From NCBI RefSeq assembly GCF_041677825.1, contig NZ_JBAYPG010000011.1, positions 1 through 64,000 of the forward strand: DNA of 64,000 nt. Reading direction: 5' to 3'. Positions 50,380 to 58,846 of the stretch are shown piece by piece. The DNA is from Castellaniella sp041677825 (GTDB lineage: Bacteria > Pseudomonadota > Gammaproteobacteria > Burkholderiales > Burkholderiaceae_B). Each line of letters opens with the position of its first letter. Position 1 is the stretch's first letter. The notes below the pieces were generated by a model, which did no database searches, was not told where the DNA came from, and was given only the letters and a program-made list of their open reading frames with translations. Made by a program: the position numbers and the translations under genes.

Positions 50380-50781
50380 ATGCCTCACCTCACGCTTGAA
50401 TACAGCGCCAACCTGCGCCCCCTGACCGACATCCCGAGCCTGCTGCGCAAGCTCTCGCAGGTGCTCGTCGACGAACGCGCCGATGGCCAGCCCGTCTATC
50501 CGGTGGCGGGCATCCGCGTGCGCGCCGAACCCCGTGAAGCGTATTGCATTGCCAACGACCGCGTGGCAGATGCCGCCTATGTCCACGCCACCCTGCGCAT
50601 CGGCAACAAACGCCCGGCCCAGGTGCTGCAGGCCACCGGAGACCACCTGTTCGAGGTGCTCAAGCAGCATTTTGCCGATCTGTACGAGCGCCAGGGTCTG
50701 GCCCTTTCGCTGGTGGTCGAGGAATTCCCGCCGCCGGGCGCCTGGAAGCACAACAATCTGCACCAACGCCTGAAGGACTGA
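50380..50781 (+). CDS. hpaF: 5-Carboxymethyl-2-hydroxymuconate delta-isomerase
   Basis: 133 residues of the CHMI branch of the tautomerase superfamily. It begins M-PHLTLEYSANL, giving the catalytic N-terminal proline after methionine removal. AAYVHATLRIGNKRPAQVLQATGDHLFEVLKQHF and LALSLVVEEFPPPGAWKHNNLH fit the family. It converts 5-carboxymethyl-2-hydroxymuconate to its oxo isomer. AGGAAAG precedes the ATG, and an upstream in-frame extension is rejected because Pro2 must be exposed. hpaH starts 2 bp later. Confidence 0.92.
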   Translation: MPHLTLEYSANLRPLTDIPSLLRKLSQVLVDERADGQPVYPVAGIRVRAEPREAYCIANDRVADAAYVHATLRIGNKRPAQVLQATGDHLFEVLKQHFADLYERQGLALSLVVEEFPPPGAWKHNNLHQRLKD

Positions 50782-50783
50782 CC

Positions 50784-51587
50784 ATGCTCGCCGACCATCT
50801 GATTCATCAGCTTGCCCAGGAACTCTACGACGCGCGCAAGACCCGCACGCCGGTGCGCCATTTTTCGGCCCGCCATCCCGACATGACCATAGAAGACGGC
50901 TACCGCATCCAGCAGGCCTGGGTGCAGCGCGAACTGCAGGACGGTCGCCGCATCCGGGGGCGCAAGATCGGCCTGACTTCGCGTGCCATGCAGCAGGCCT
51001 CGCAGATCAGCGAACCCGATTACGCGCCGCTCATGGACGACATGTTCTTCGAGGGCAACGGCGATATTCCCTTTGCGCGCTTCATTGCACCGCGCGTCGA
51101 GGTCGAGCTGGCCTTCATCCTCGCACGCGATCTCAAAGGCCCGGGTGTCGATCTGTTCGACGTACTGCGGGCCACCGAATACATCGTCCCGGCGCTCGAG
51201 ATCATCGACGCCCGCATCGAGCAATACGACCGCGAAAGCGGGGCACCGCGCAAGGTCTACGATACGATTTCCGACTTTGCCGCCAACGCCGGGATCGTCA
51301 TCGGCGGCACACCGGCGCGCCCGGACGCACTGGACATCCCCAGGGTGGGTGCCATCCTGCTGCGCAACGGCATCATCGAGGAGACCGGGCTGGCTGCCGG
51401 CGTGCTGGGGCACCCGGCCACCGGGGTCGCCTGGCTGGCCAACAAGATCGCACCATTCGACGAACACCTCCAGGCGGGCGATGTCGTGCTGTCGGGATCC
51501 TTCACGCGTCCGATCACCGGTCAGGTGGGCGATACGCTGCACGCAGACTACGGCCCGCTGGGGCATATTGCCTTCCGCTTTGCCTGA
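50784..51587 (+). CDS. hpaH: 2-Oxohept-4-ene-1,7-dioate hydratase
   Basis: 267 residues, MhpD/HpaH hydratase family. IEDGYRIQQAWVQRELQDGRRIRGRKIGLTSRAMQQ and VEVELAFILARDLKGPGV hold the metal-binding glutamates, followed by EYIVPALEIIDARI and AGVLGHPATGVAWLANKIA. It adds water to form 4-hydroxy-2-oxoheptanedioate. It sits 2 bp after hpaF. Confidence 0.92.
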   Translation: MLADHLIHQLAQELYDARKTRTPVRHFSARHPDMTIEDGYRIQQAWVQRELQDGRRIRGRKIGLTSRAMQQASQISEPDYAPLMDDMFFEGNGDIPFARFIAPRVEVELAFILARDLKGPGVDLFDVLRATEYIVPALEIIDARIEQYDRESGAPRKVYDTISDFAANAGIVIGGTPARPDALDIPRVGAILLRNGIIEETGLAAGVLGHPATGVAWLANKIAPFDEHLQAGDVVLSGSFTRPITGQVGDTLHADYGPLGHIAFRFA

Positions 51588-51647
51588 CGGGCGAGCAGAC
51601 TTTGAACCACCGGATTCCAACCCCATTTTCGTCAACGGCTGCCTTTC

Positions 51648-52418
51648 ATGAAACCCAACGCCTTCAAACAGGCCCTGCGCTCGAACCAGGCCCAGATCGG
51701 CCTGTGGGCCGGCACGGCCGATCCCTACGTGACCGAGATCCTGGCCGGCACCGGCTTCGACTGGCTGGTCATCGATGCGGAACATGCCCCCAACGACCTG
51801 CGCACCATTCTCGGGCAATTGCAGGCCATGGCGCCCTATCCCACAGCACCCGTGGTGCGCACCCCGTCAGCGGATCCCGCCGGCCTCAAGCAACTGCTGG
51901 ACATCGGCGCGCAGAACCTGCTGATTCCAATGGTGGACACGGCCGAACAGGCCCGGGCGCTGGCGGCCGCCACGCGCTACCCGCCGCAGGGTACGCGCGG
52001 CGTCGGCACGGCACTGGCCCGGGCGGCCCGCTGGAAACTGATCCCCGACTATCTGCAGCGGGCCAATGACGAAATCTGCCTCATGGTGCAGGTCGAATCG
52101 GTACGCGCGCTGGAAAACCTCGAGGCCATCACGGCAGTGGATGGTGTCGATGGCGTGTTCTTTGGCCCGACGGACCTGGGTGCCTCGATGGGCCATATCC
52201 ACGACCCTGGCAACCCGGCCATCCGCCAGGCCGTCGAAGACGGCATGCGCACGGTACTTTCGATGGGCAAGGCCGCTGGTGTGCTGACCACCAGCCAGGC
52301 CTTTGCGCAAAGCTGCCTGGCGCTGGGTGCCCAGTTCGTCGCCGTGGGCCTGGACACCCTGCTGATCATCGACGCCGCCAAGGCGCTGCTGGAAAAATAC
52401 CGCCCAGCGAAGCCCTGA
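51648..52418 (+). CDS. hpaI: 4-Hydroxy-2-oxoheptanedioate aldolase
   Basis: 256 residues, HpcH/HpaI class II aldolase. QIGLWAGTADPYVTEILAGTGFDWLVIDAEHAPNDLRTIL, the metal-binding glutamate in VQVESVRALENLEAI, the FFGPTDLGASMG aspartate, and ARWKLIPDYLQRAND are conserved. It cleaves its substrate to pyruvate and succinic semialdehyde, completing the pathway. A succinic semialdehyde dehydrogenase is not in the window. 60 bp separate it from hpaH. Confidence 0.93.
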   Translation: MKPNAFKQALRSNQAQIGLWAGTADPYVTEILAGTGFDWLVIDAEHAPNDLRTILGQLQAMAPYPTAPVVRTPSADPAGLKQLLDIGAQNLLIPMVDTAEQARALAAATRYPPQGTRGVGTALARAARWKLIPDYLQRANDEICLMVQVESVRALENLEAITAVDGVDGVFFGPTDLGASMGHIHDPGNPAIRQAVEDGMRTVLSMGKAAGVLTTSQAFAQSCLALGAQFVAVGLDTLLIIDAAKALLEKYRPAKP

Positions 52419-52496
52419 TCACGGGCAGGCCATGTGGCCAAAGCCTGCCGCCTGCTGCGGCAGCTGAATCACCCGAGCCCGCCGCAGGCGCAGACG

Positions 52497-52520
52497 GGCC
52501 AGCGCGCATGCCCGCTGGCC
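52497..52520. terminator. GC-rich hairpin between convergent hpaI and aminotransferase genes
   Basis: GGCCAGCG (52497-52504) and CGCTGGCC (52513-52520) form an 8-bp perfect stem with an 8-nt loop, followed by a further palindrome GGCCGGCC-gt-GGCCGGCC. It is placed to end both converging transcripts, though no T-run is present. Confidence 0.4.
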
Positions 52521-52551
52521 GGCCGTGGCCGGCCGCTGCCGGCGCTTGCAG

Positions 52552-53745
52552 CTACGCCGTGCACACCTGACCGATCAGGCCATCGAGCCACTTCAGCAGG
52601 GTCTCGATTTCATCGGCAGTGACATTCAGGGCCGGCATGAAGCGCAGCAGATTGTTGCGCGGGCTGTTCAGCAGCAGACCTTCGGGGCTGCGTTCACGCG
52701 CCGCCTCAACAAGGGCCGGCCCGTGGTCGCCGTCCAGTTCGAGCACCCGCAGCAGGCCCAGGCCGCGTTCACCCGGCAGGCCCCATTTTTCACACAGGGA
52801 CAGCAGCCCGGTGGACAGCAGCTGCGCCCGGGCATTGACGTCATCCAGAAACCCCGGGGCCGTCAGCGCATCGAACACCGCCACGCCAACGGCCGTCATC
52901 AACGGGTTGCCATTGTAGGTGCCCCCCTGGTCGCCCGGGTCGAAGCAGCTGACCGCCTCGCGCGCGCACAGAGCGGCCAGCGGCACGCCGCCACCGATCC
53001 CCTTGCCCAGGGTCATGATGTCGGGCTCGACATCGGCATGCTGGTAGGCAAACAGCCGACCGGTCCGGCCCATCCCGGTCTGCACCTCATCGACGATGAG
53101 CAGCAGGCCATGCTCGCGGGTCAGCGACCGCAGGGCCTGCATGAACGCCGGCGTGGCCGGTATGACCCCCCCTTCGCCCTGCACCGGCTCGAGCATCACG
53201 GCCACGGTCTGCTCGTCGATCAGGGCACGTACGGACGCCAGGTCATTGAGCCGGGCCTTGGGAAAACCCTCGACCTGTGGTGGAAATTTTCGATCCCAGC
53301 CTTCTTTGCCGGATGCCGACATGGTCGCCAGGGTGCGCCCATGAAAGGCATGCTCGAAGGTGATGATCCGATAGGCGCCATCGCGGTGCTTCTGCCCCCA
53401 TTTGCGGGCCAGCTTGATCGCCCCTTCGTTGGCCTCGGCACCGCTGTTGGCAAAGAATATCCGGTCGAAACACGAGGCCTGCACCAGCCGCAGGGCCAGA
53501 TCGATGGCCGGCTGGTTGTAGAACGCTGCAGACGGGTTGATCAGCAGGCGCGCCTGGCGCTCGAGCGCCGCGACGATCTCGGGGGCCTGGTGCCCCAGGC
53601 TGTTCACCGCCCAGCCCTGTACGAAATCGAGATAGCGCTTGCCCGCGTGGTCCTCGAGCCAGGAACCCTGCCCGCGCACGAATATCAGTTCGGGGCGGGC
53701 AATGATTTCCATCAGGGCGTCGAACCCTTTGCGATGCATGGACAT
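52552..53745 (-). CDS. Class III PLP aminotransferase (acetylornithine aminotransferase-like)
   Basis: 397 residues. Fold type I class III motifs: FANSGAEANEGAIKLARKWGQ, VMLEPVQGEGGVIPATPAFMQ, LLIVDEVQTGMGRTGRLFAYQH and DIMTLGKGIGGGVPLAALC, the last containing the PLP lysine. Length and order resemble ArgD/AstC-type enzymes using N-acetylornithine, succinylornithine or other omega-amino acids. No arginine gene is adjacent. It begins 14 bp after an EamA gene on the same strand, with GAGGT before its ATG. Confidence 0.82.
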   Translation of the reverse strand: MSMHRKGFDALMEIIARPELIFVRGQGSWLEDHAGKRYLDFVQGWAVNSLGHQAPEIVAALERQARLLINPSAAFYNQPAIDLALRLVQASCFDRIFFANSGAEANEGAIKLARKWGQKHRDGAYRIITFEHAFHGRTLATMSASGKEGWDRKFPPQVEGFPKARLNDLASVRALIDEQTVAVMLEPVQGEGGVIPATPAFMQALRSLTREHGLLLIVDEVQTGMGRTGRLFAYQHADVEPDIMTLGKGIGGGVPLAALCAREAVSCFDPGDQGGTYNGNPLMTAVGVAVFDALTAPGFLDDVNARAQLLSTGLLSLCEKWGLPGERGLGLLRVLELDGDHGPALVEAARERSPEGLLLNSPRNNLLRFMPALNVTADEIETLLKWLDGLIGQVCTA

Positions 53746-53759
53746 GGTAGTGACCTCAT

Positions 53760-54650
53760 TCAAAGTTTTTTCAGGAATCCCGGCTGCAGCCAGCGCCAGC
53801 CAAACAGGTTGACGGCGAGCCCCACGAGAATCACGAGGCCGCCCAGCCATTGCAGCAGAACCAGGTGCTCCCCCAGAAACACGCTTGCGCACAACAGCCC
53901 GACGATGGGGATCAGCAGGCTGAGCGGCGCCACACGCGCCATCGGGTGGCGTGCGAGCAGCTGCCCCCACAGCACATAACCCACCAAAGTCGCCAGAATC
54001 GAAAGATAGGCGATCACCAGCACGCCCTGCAGGCTGACGTGGGCAAGGCTGTACATGATGTTTTCCCTGCCTTCGAACAGCAACGACAGCAGGCCGAACG
54101 GCAACGGTGCCACCAAGGATCCCCACACCACCAGCGACAGCATGCGCACCTGGCCCGCGCACTTGAGTGCCACATTGCCCACGGCCCAGCTGAACGCCCC
54201 CATGAGGGTCAGCAGCAACCCGACCAGCGGCACTGGCGCAGCCCCCTCACTCCAGGGATACAGCATGAGCAGGCCCACCACCGCCAGCAGCATGCCCCAG
54301 AGGTGCTGGGCCTGCAGGGTTTCGCGCAGCACGATGGCCGCAATGCCCACGGTCATGAAGGCCTGCAACTGCATCACGATCGATGCAAGCCCCGCGGGCA
54401 TGCCCAGCCATAGGCCCAGGAAGAGCAGCATGAACTGGCCCACGCAGATGGTGGCACCGTACAGCAGCACATGGCGCCAGTGTATGGCCGGGGGCGGCAC
54501 GAACAGAATCGCCGGAAACGCCACGAACACGAACCGCAAGCCGCCCAGCAGCAGTGGAGGAAATTCTTCCAGCCCCAGCTTCATGACCACGAAATTGGCG
54601 CCCCAGACCACGATCAGGATCAGGGCCGCCAATATATCTCTGGGGGGCAT
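53760..54650 (-). CDS. EamA-family (DMT) transporter
   Basis: 296 residues with ten hydrophobic helices in two EamA repeats (ILAALILIVVWGANFVVMKLGLEEFPPLLLGGLRFVFVA...; VGLLLTLMGAFSWAVGNVALKCAG...). ATG at 54650 has GGGAG 5 bp upstream and is preferred over an upstream TTG. Members export amino acids and related metabolites; linkage to the downstream aminotransferase suggests an amino-acid-like substrate. Confidence 0.82.
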   Translation of the reverse strand: MPPRDILAALILIVVWGANFVVMKLGLEEFPPLLLGGLRFVFVAFPAILFVPPPAIHWRHVLLYGATICVGQFMLLFLGLWLGMPAGLASIVMQLQAFMTVGIAAIVLRETLQAQHLWGMLLAVVGLLMLYPWSEGAAPVPLVGLLLTLMGAFSWAVGNVALKCAGQVRMLSLVVWGSLVAPLPFGLLSLLFEGRENIMYSLAHVSLQGVLVIAYLSILATLVGYVLWGQLLARHPMARVAPLSLLIPIVGLLCASVFLGEHLVLLQWLGGLVILVGLAVNLFGWRWLQPGFLKKL

Positions 54651-54745
54651 CCGGGCTCCCGATGGTTGCAAGCGGCAAAACCTGCATCATACGCTTCCGG
54701 GATCCAGGCACGGGCTGCAGCGTCGGCAGCCGCGGCGTGGCATGT

Positions 54746-56017
54746 TCAGATTTCACCCACCAGTTCGGTCCCGGCCCGCGGGCTGCGGCGATACGAGTAA
54801 TGCATGAAGACCAATGACACACAGACCGTACCATAGAGCAGCATGAAGGCACTGGAATAGACCCCGGTGAGATCGAGCAGAATACCGAACAGGATGGGCA
54901 GCACAAAGCCGCCCAGGCCGCCGGCCAGCCCCACCACCCCGGAAACGGCACCGATGTTTTCGACATAGTCATCGCTGATGAACTTGAAGACCGATGCCTT
55001 GCCGATCGCCATGGCCACCCCGACGATGAACAGCAAGGCCGTGAACAGGCCGGCATTCAGGCCGATGTTCAGCGACAGGGGGCCGTGCAGGGTCTGGACC
55101 GTCATGCGGGTCTGGGGATATGACAGGATGAAGAAGCACACCCAGCACACCCACATCACCCACCAGGTGACAGGGTACGCCCCGTAGCGGTCGGAAAACC
55201 AGCCGCCCAGTGCCCGCAGCACCCCGCCAGGCAACGAGAACACCATGGCCAGGAACGCCGCGAGAGTCAGGTCGAAGCCATATTCGGCCACGTAGTATTT
55301 GGTGATCCACAGGGCCAGGGCGACATAGCCGCCAAACACCACCGAGTAGTACTGGCAATAGCGCCACACGCGCGGATCCTTGAGCACCTGGAGCTGTTCC
55401 AGCATGCTGACCCTACCCGCCGAGCGATGCCCCGGGTCGGAGTGGCTGAAGAGCCAGAACAGCACCGCCGTGCCCAGCATCAGGCCGGCGTATACCTTGG
55501 GCAGCATGGTCCAGCCAAATGCCGCGATGATCAGCGGGGCCACGAACAGGTTCAGCGCGGAGCCCGAATTGCCGGCACCGAAGACCCCCATGGCAAAGCC
55601 GCGCCGTTCGGGGGCGAACCAGCGCGCCACGTAGGGTGTGCCGACAGAAAACGTGCCGCCGGCCAGGCCCACGAACAGGGCCAGCACCAGGAACTGCATG
55701 TAGCTGTCGGCGTGCGCCATCAGGTACAGCGGCGGCACGCAGACCAGCAGCACCAGGAAGAATACGATGCGCCCGCCAAAGCGATCCGTGAGCATGCCCA
55801 ACGGCACGCGCACCAGCGAGCCCGTCAGGACCGGCGTGGCAATCAGCAGGCCGAACTGCGTCTCGTTCAGATCGAGATCTGTCTTCAGCGGCACACCCAG
55901 CACCGAGAACATCGTCCAGATGGCGAAGCAGATGGTGAAGGCGAATGTACTGGAAAACAGCACGGACAGGGCCTTGCGCGAAGCAGGCACGGCAGGTGCG
56001 GCAGCATTGGATGGCAT
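54746..56017 (-). CDS. Nitrate/nitrite transporter, NarK-like MFS (NNP family)
   Basis: 423 residues, about twelve helices. FAIWTMFSVLGVPLKTDLDLNETQFGLLIATPVLTGSLVRVPLGMLTDRFGG carries the arginine typical of NNP helix 2, and GVFGAGNSGSALNLFVAP is the nitrate-signature-like motif. VEYGAVSG-type residues recur as ENIGAVSGVVGLAGGLGGF. It probably moves nitrate and/or nitrite. No nitrate or nitrite reductase gene lies in the window, so it is an orphan. An 8-bp inverted repeat (56026-56033/56046-56053) lies just upstream. Confidence 0.8.
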   Translation of the reverse strand: MPSNAAAPAVPASRKALSVLFSSTFAFTICFAIWTMFSVLGVPLKTDLDLNETQFGLLIATPVLTGSLVRVPLGMLTDRFGGRIVFFLVLLVCVPPLYLMAHADSYMQFLVLALFVGLAGGTFSVGTPYVARWFAPERRGFAMGVFGAGNSGSALNLFVAPLIIAAFGWTMLPKVYAGLMLGTAVLFWLFSHSDPGHRSAGRVSMLEQLQVLKDPRVWRYCQYYSVVFGGYVALALWITKYYVAEYGFDLTLAAFLAMVFSLPGGVLRALGGWFSDRYGAYPVTWWVMWVCWVCFFILSYPQTRMTVQTLHGPLSLNIGLNAGLFTALLFIVGVAMAIGKASVFKFISDDYVENIGAVSGVVGLAGGLGGFVLPILFGILLDLTGVYSSAFMLLYGTVCVSLVFMHYSYRRSPRAGTELVGEI

Positions 56018-56135
56018 GGTGGCCTCATGGGTCAGGATATGTGCGGACCCATGATAACCACATTGATCACATCGTTATTTGACCTGCATCAGACAGCCTG
56101 CATCAGGCATGCCCGCAGGAAATTCGCGCGCCAGG

Positions 56136-56564
56136 CTACTGTACGGTGAGTGTGACGCGGATGTTGTTCTGGGTGGCGTTGGAATAGGGGCACACGACGT
56201 TGGCCTTCTGCACCAGACTTTCCAGCACGGCCTTGTCCACCCCTGCTGCGGCGATCGTCAGTTCGACGGCCAGGCCAAACCCGGTTGCATTCGGGCCGAT
56301 GCCCACGGCGGCGCTGACCGTGGCATCATCGGGCAGGGTCACCTTGTCCTGGCCAGCCACCAGCTTCAGCGCCCCCAGGAAGCAGGCCGAATAACCACAG
56401 GCAAACAGCTGCTCGGGGTTGGTGCCCGACCCCCCGCCGCCACCGATCTCGGTCGGCGTGGACAGGGTGACCGACAGGCGCCCGTCGTCGGTCTTCGCGC
56501 TGCCCTCGCGCCCGCCGGTGGCGGTCGCATGGGCGGTATACAGTACTTTCTCTGGTGACATCAT
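56136..56564 (-). CDS. ohr: Organic hydroperoxide resistance protein (Ohr)
   Basis: 142 residues, OsmC/Ohr fold. It has the Ohr N-terminus EKVLYTAHATATGGREG, the peroxidatic cysteine region LFACGYSACFLGAL (Cys61) and the resolving cysteine in VVCPYSNAT (Cys125). It reduces fatty-acid and alkyl hydroperoxides using lipoyl thiols. Cys56 is extra. No OhrR gene is adjacent; a Fur-box-like sequence lies 25 bp upstream of the ATG. Confidence 0.93.
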   Translation of the reverse strand: MMSPEKVLYTAHATATGGREGSAKTDDGRLSVTLSTPTEIGGGGGSGTNPEQLFACGYSACFLGALKLVAGQDKVTLPDDATVSAAVGIGPNATGFGLAVELTIAAAGVDKAVLESLVQKANVVCPYSNATQNNIRVTLTVQ

Positions 56565-56588
56565 GGCACTCCTGTAAAACAGATTCAT

Positions 56589-56607
56589 GAGAACGATACT
56601 CATTCTA
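56589..56607. promoter_or_regulatory. Fur-box-like sequence upstream of ohr
   Basis: The 19 bp GAGAACGATACTCATTCTA match the classic Fur consensus at 14 of 19 positions by eye and lie 25-43 bp before the ohr start. This could link peroxide defence to iron, but an OhrR-type operator cannot be excluded. Confidence 0.35.
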
Positions 56608-56742
56608 CGCTTCAGGAGACTACGCGCCTGTCATCCCCCACTTGCTGCAGTGGGCATTCCAGGGCCACGCGTTCATGGATCCGGCACATGAATGACCAGG
56701 CACCCGTGCCATAATGCAACGAAAATGGAGGAGGACCCGATC

Positions 56743-58761
56743 ATGGCCGAGCCCGTACTCACTGACGCCGAAAAAATCCTCAAGGCAGAATCCGGTGGGC
56801 GTGAACCCGACAAAACCTGGCAGCGCTGGCTGATCGTACTCATCGCCGTGGCCTGGTCCCTGTTTCAGGTCTATGCCAGCGACACGGGCTCGCTCGATCC
56901 CCAGAAAGTCGGCTCCATCCACCTGGCCTTCGGTTTCGCACTGGCTTTTCTGGCGTATCCCGGCAAGTCCGGGCCGATGAACCGCATCCCGTGGCTGGAT
57001 TGGTTGCTGGCCATCGGCGGCATCGTCACCTCACTCTATATTTTTGTCGATTATTACAACCTGATCGCCGTCCAGGGCGGGGTGCCCATCGAGCGCGATG
57101 TCTGGATGGGCACGGCACTGCTCATCATTCTGTGCATCGCGGCCGCCCGCATCGTCGGCTACGCACTGCCCATCATCGCCGGGCTCATCATCCTGTACGG
57201 GGCCATGGGTCCGGCCGGCATCATCCCGGTCACGCCACCCGACGTGCTGTATCTGCACAACGGCTACAGCTGGAACGAAATCATCCAGCAGCTGTACATC
57301 ACGGCCGAAGGCATCTGGGGCACCCCCATCCAGGTGTCGGCCACCTTCGTGTTCCTGTTCGTGCTCTTCGGGGCCCTGCTCGACAAGGCGGGCGCAGGGC
57401 AGTATTTTGTCGACCTGGCCTACAGCGCGCTGGGTACGTACCGAGGCGGGCCGGCCAAGGCCGCAGTGGTCGCGAGCCTGCTCACCGGGGTGATCTCGGG
57501 CTCGTCCACGGCCAATGTGGTCACCACGGGCACCTTCACCATCCCGCTCATGAAGCGCGTCGGCTACCCGGCCGTCAAGGCGGGGGCCACCGAATGCGCC
57601 GCGTCGGTCAATGGCCAGCTCATGCCGCCGGTCATGGGCGCGGCCGCCTTCATCATGGCCTCATTCCTGAATATCCCCTACTCGCAGCTCATCATCTACG
57701 CCTTCGTGCCGGCCATCCTGGCCTACGTGGGCCTGCTGTACGTGGTGCACCTGGAAGCCGTCAAGCTCGACCTGCACGGTCTGCCACGCGCCGAACTGCC
57801 GCCGTTCTGGCCCACGTTCTTCAAGGGCATCCATTACCTGATCCCGGTCATCTGGCTGCTCTATGAACTGATGTGGGTGCAACTGACACCCGAACGCAGC
57901 GCCCTGCATGCCACCTTCGTGCTCATGGTGCTGATGCTCGTGCAGGAAACCTGGCGTGCCTGGCGCAAGGGCACCGGCGTGGTGGCGGGTCTGTGGAAAG
58001 CCTGCAAGGACATCTTCAGGGGCTTCGAGGCCGGCGCGCGCAACATGACCACCATTGCCATCGCCACTGCGGCAGCCGGCATCATCGTGGGCATGGTCAC
58101 CATGACCAACCTGGGCTATGGCCTGACCCAGGTGCTCGACATCCTGTCGGGCGGCAATATCTGGATCGTGCTCATCCTGTCGGCCATCACCTCCCTGATC
58201 CTCGGCATGGGCCTGCCCACCACGGCCAATTACATTGTCATGGCGGCGCTGGTGGCCCCGGTCATCGCCAATCTGGCCGATGCCTCGGGGCTGATGGTGC
58301 CGCTGGTGGCCATCCACCTGTTCGTGTTCTATTTCGGCATCCTGGCCGATGACACCCCACCGGTCGGTCTCGCGGCCTACGCCGCGTCGGCCATTTCCGG
58401 GGGCGACCCGATCGCCACCGGGGTCCAGGGCTTCATCTATGACCTGCGTACCGCCATCCTGCCCTTCATGTTCTTCTTCAACCCGCAGTTGCTGCTCATC
58501 GACGTGGGCAGCTGGTACAGCGGCGCGTGGATCATACTCACGGCGCTGATCGGCATGCTGGCCTTCGTGGCCGCCACCCAGGGCTATCTGAAGATCAAGA
58601 TGCACTGGTACGAGCGGCTCGTCATGCTTGCCGCCGCTGTGCTCATGATCATTCCCGGATGGCAGTCCGACTCGTTTGGCATCGCCTTGCTGGCGTTGGC
58701 GCTCGCCTACCACCACTGGCGGGTGCGCCGCAACCCCACCCCGCCGCCCGCCATGGCCTGA
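56743..58761 (+). CDS. TRAP transporter fused permease (4TM-12TM)
   Basis: 672 residues, a DctQ-like small subunit fused to a DctM-like subunit, as in TAXI-TRAP systems. After a charged N-terminus come several helices, then FVFLFVLFGALLDKAGAGQYFVDLAYSALGTYRGGPAKAAVVASLLTGVISGSSTANVVTTGTFTIPLMKRVGY, typical of the fused family, and LILGMGLPTTANYIVMAAL near the end. The TAXI receptor needed by such permeases is probably the gene at 60180-61175. GGAGGA precedes the ATG at 56743. Confidence 0.9.
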   Translation: MAEPVLTDAEKILKAESGGREPDKTWQRWLIVLIAVAWSLFQVYASDTGSLDPQKVGSIHLAFGFALAFLAYPGKSGPMNRIPWLDWLLAIGGIVTSLYIFVDYYNLIAVQGGVPIERDVWMGTALLIILCIAAARIVGYALPIIAGLIILYGAMGPAGIIPVTPPDVLYLHNGYSWNEIIQQLYITAEGIWGTPIQVSATFVFLFVLFGALLDKAGAGQYFVDLAYSALGTYRGGPAKAAVVASLLTGVISGSSTANVVTTGTFTIPLMKRVGYPAVKAGATECAASVNGQLMPPVMGAAAFIMASFLNIPYSQLIIYAFVPAILAYVGLLYVVHLEAVKLDLHGLPRAELPPFWPTFFKGIHYLIPVIWLLYELMWVQLTPERSALHATFVLMVLMLVQETWRAWRKGTGVVAGLWKACKDIFRGFEAGARNMTTIAIATAAAGIIVGMVTMTNLGYGLTQVLDILSGGNIWIVLILSAITSLILGMGLPTTANYIVMAALVAPVIANLADASGLMVPLVAIHLFVFYFGILADDTPPVGLAAYAASAISGGDPIATGVQGFIYDLRTAILPFMFFFNPQLLLIDVGSWYSGAWIILTALIGMLAFVAATQGYLKIKMHWYERLVMLAAAVLMIIPGWQSDSFGIALLALALAYHHWRVRRNPTPPPAMA

Positions 58762-58846
58762 GTGCGCAGCAGCCCGAACGCACAGCCCGGCCCTGCGCAC
58801 GGTCTGCACGTCCGAGCAACGCCGGCCGCCGCGCCGCAGTGCAGGC

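Noticed and set aside
56061..56076. TTGATCACATCGTT upstream of the nitrate transporter as an FNR box
   Set aside because: Only the left half-site matches TTGAT; the right arm does not match ATCAA.
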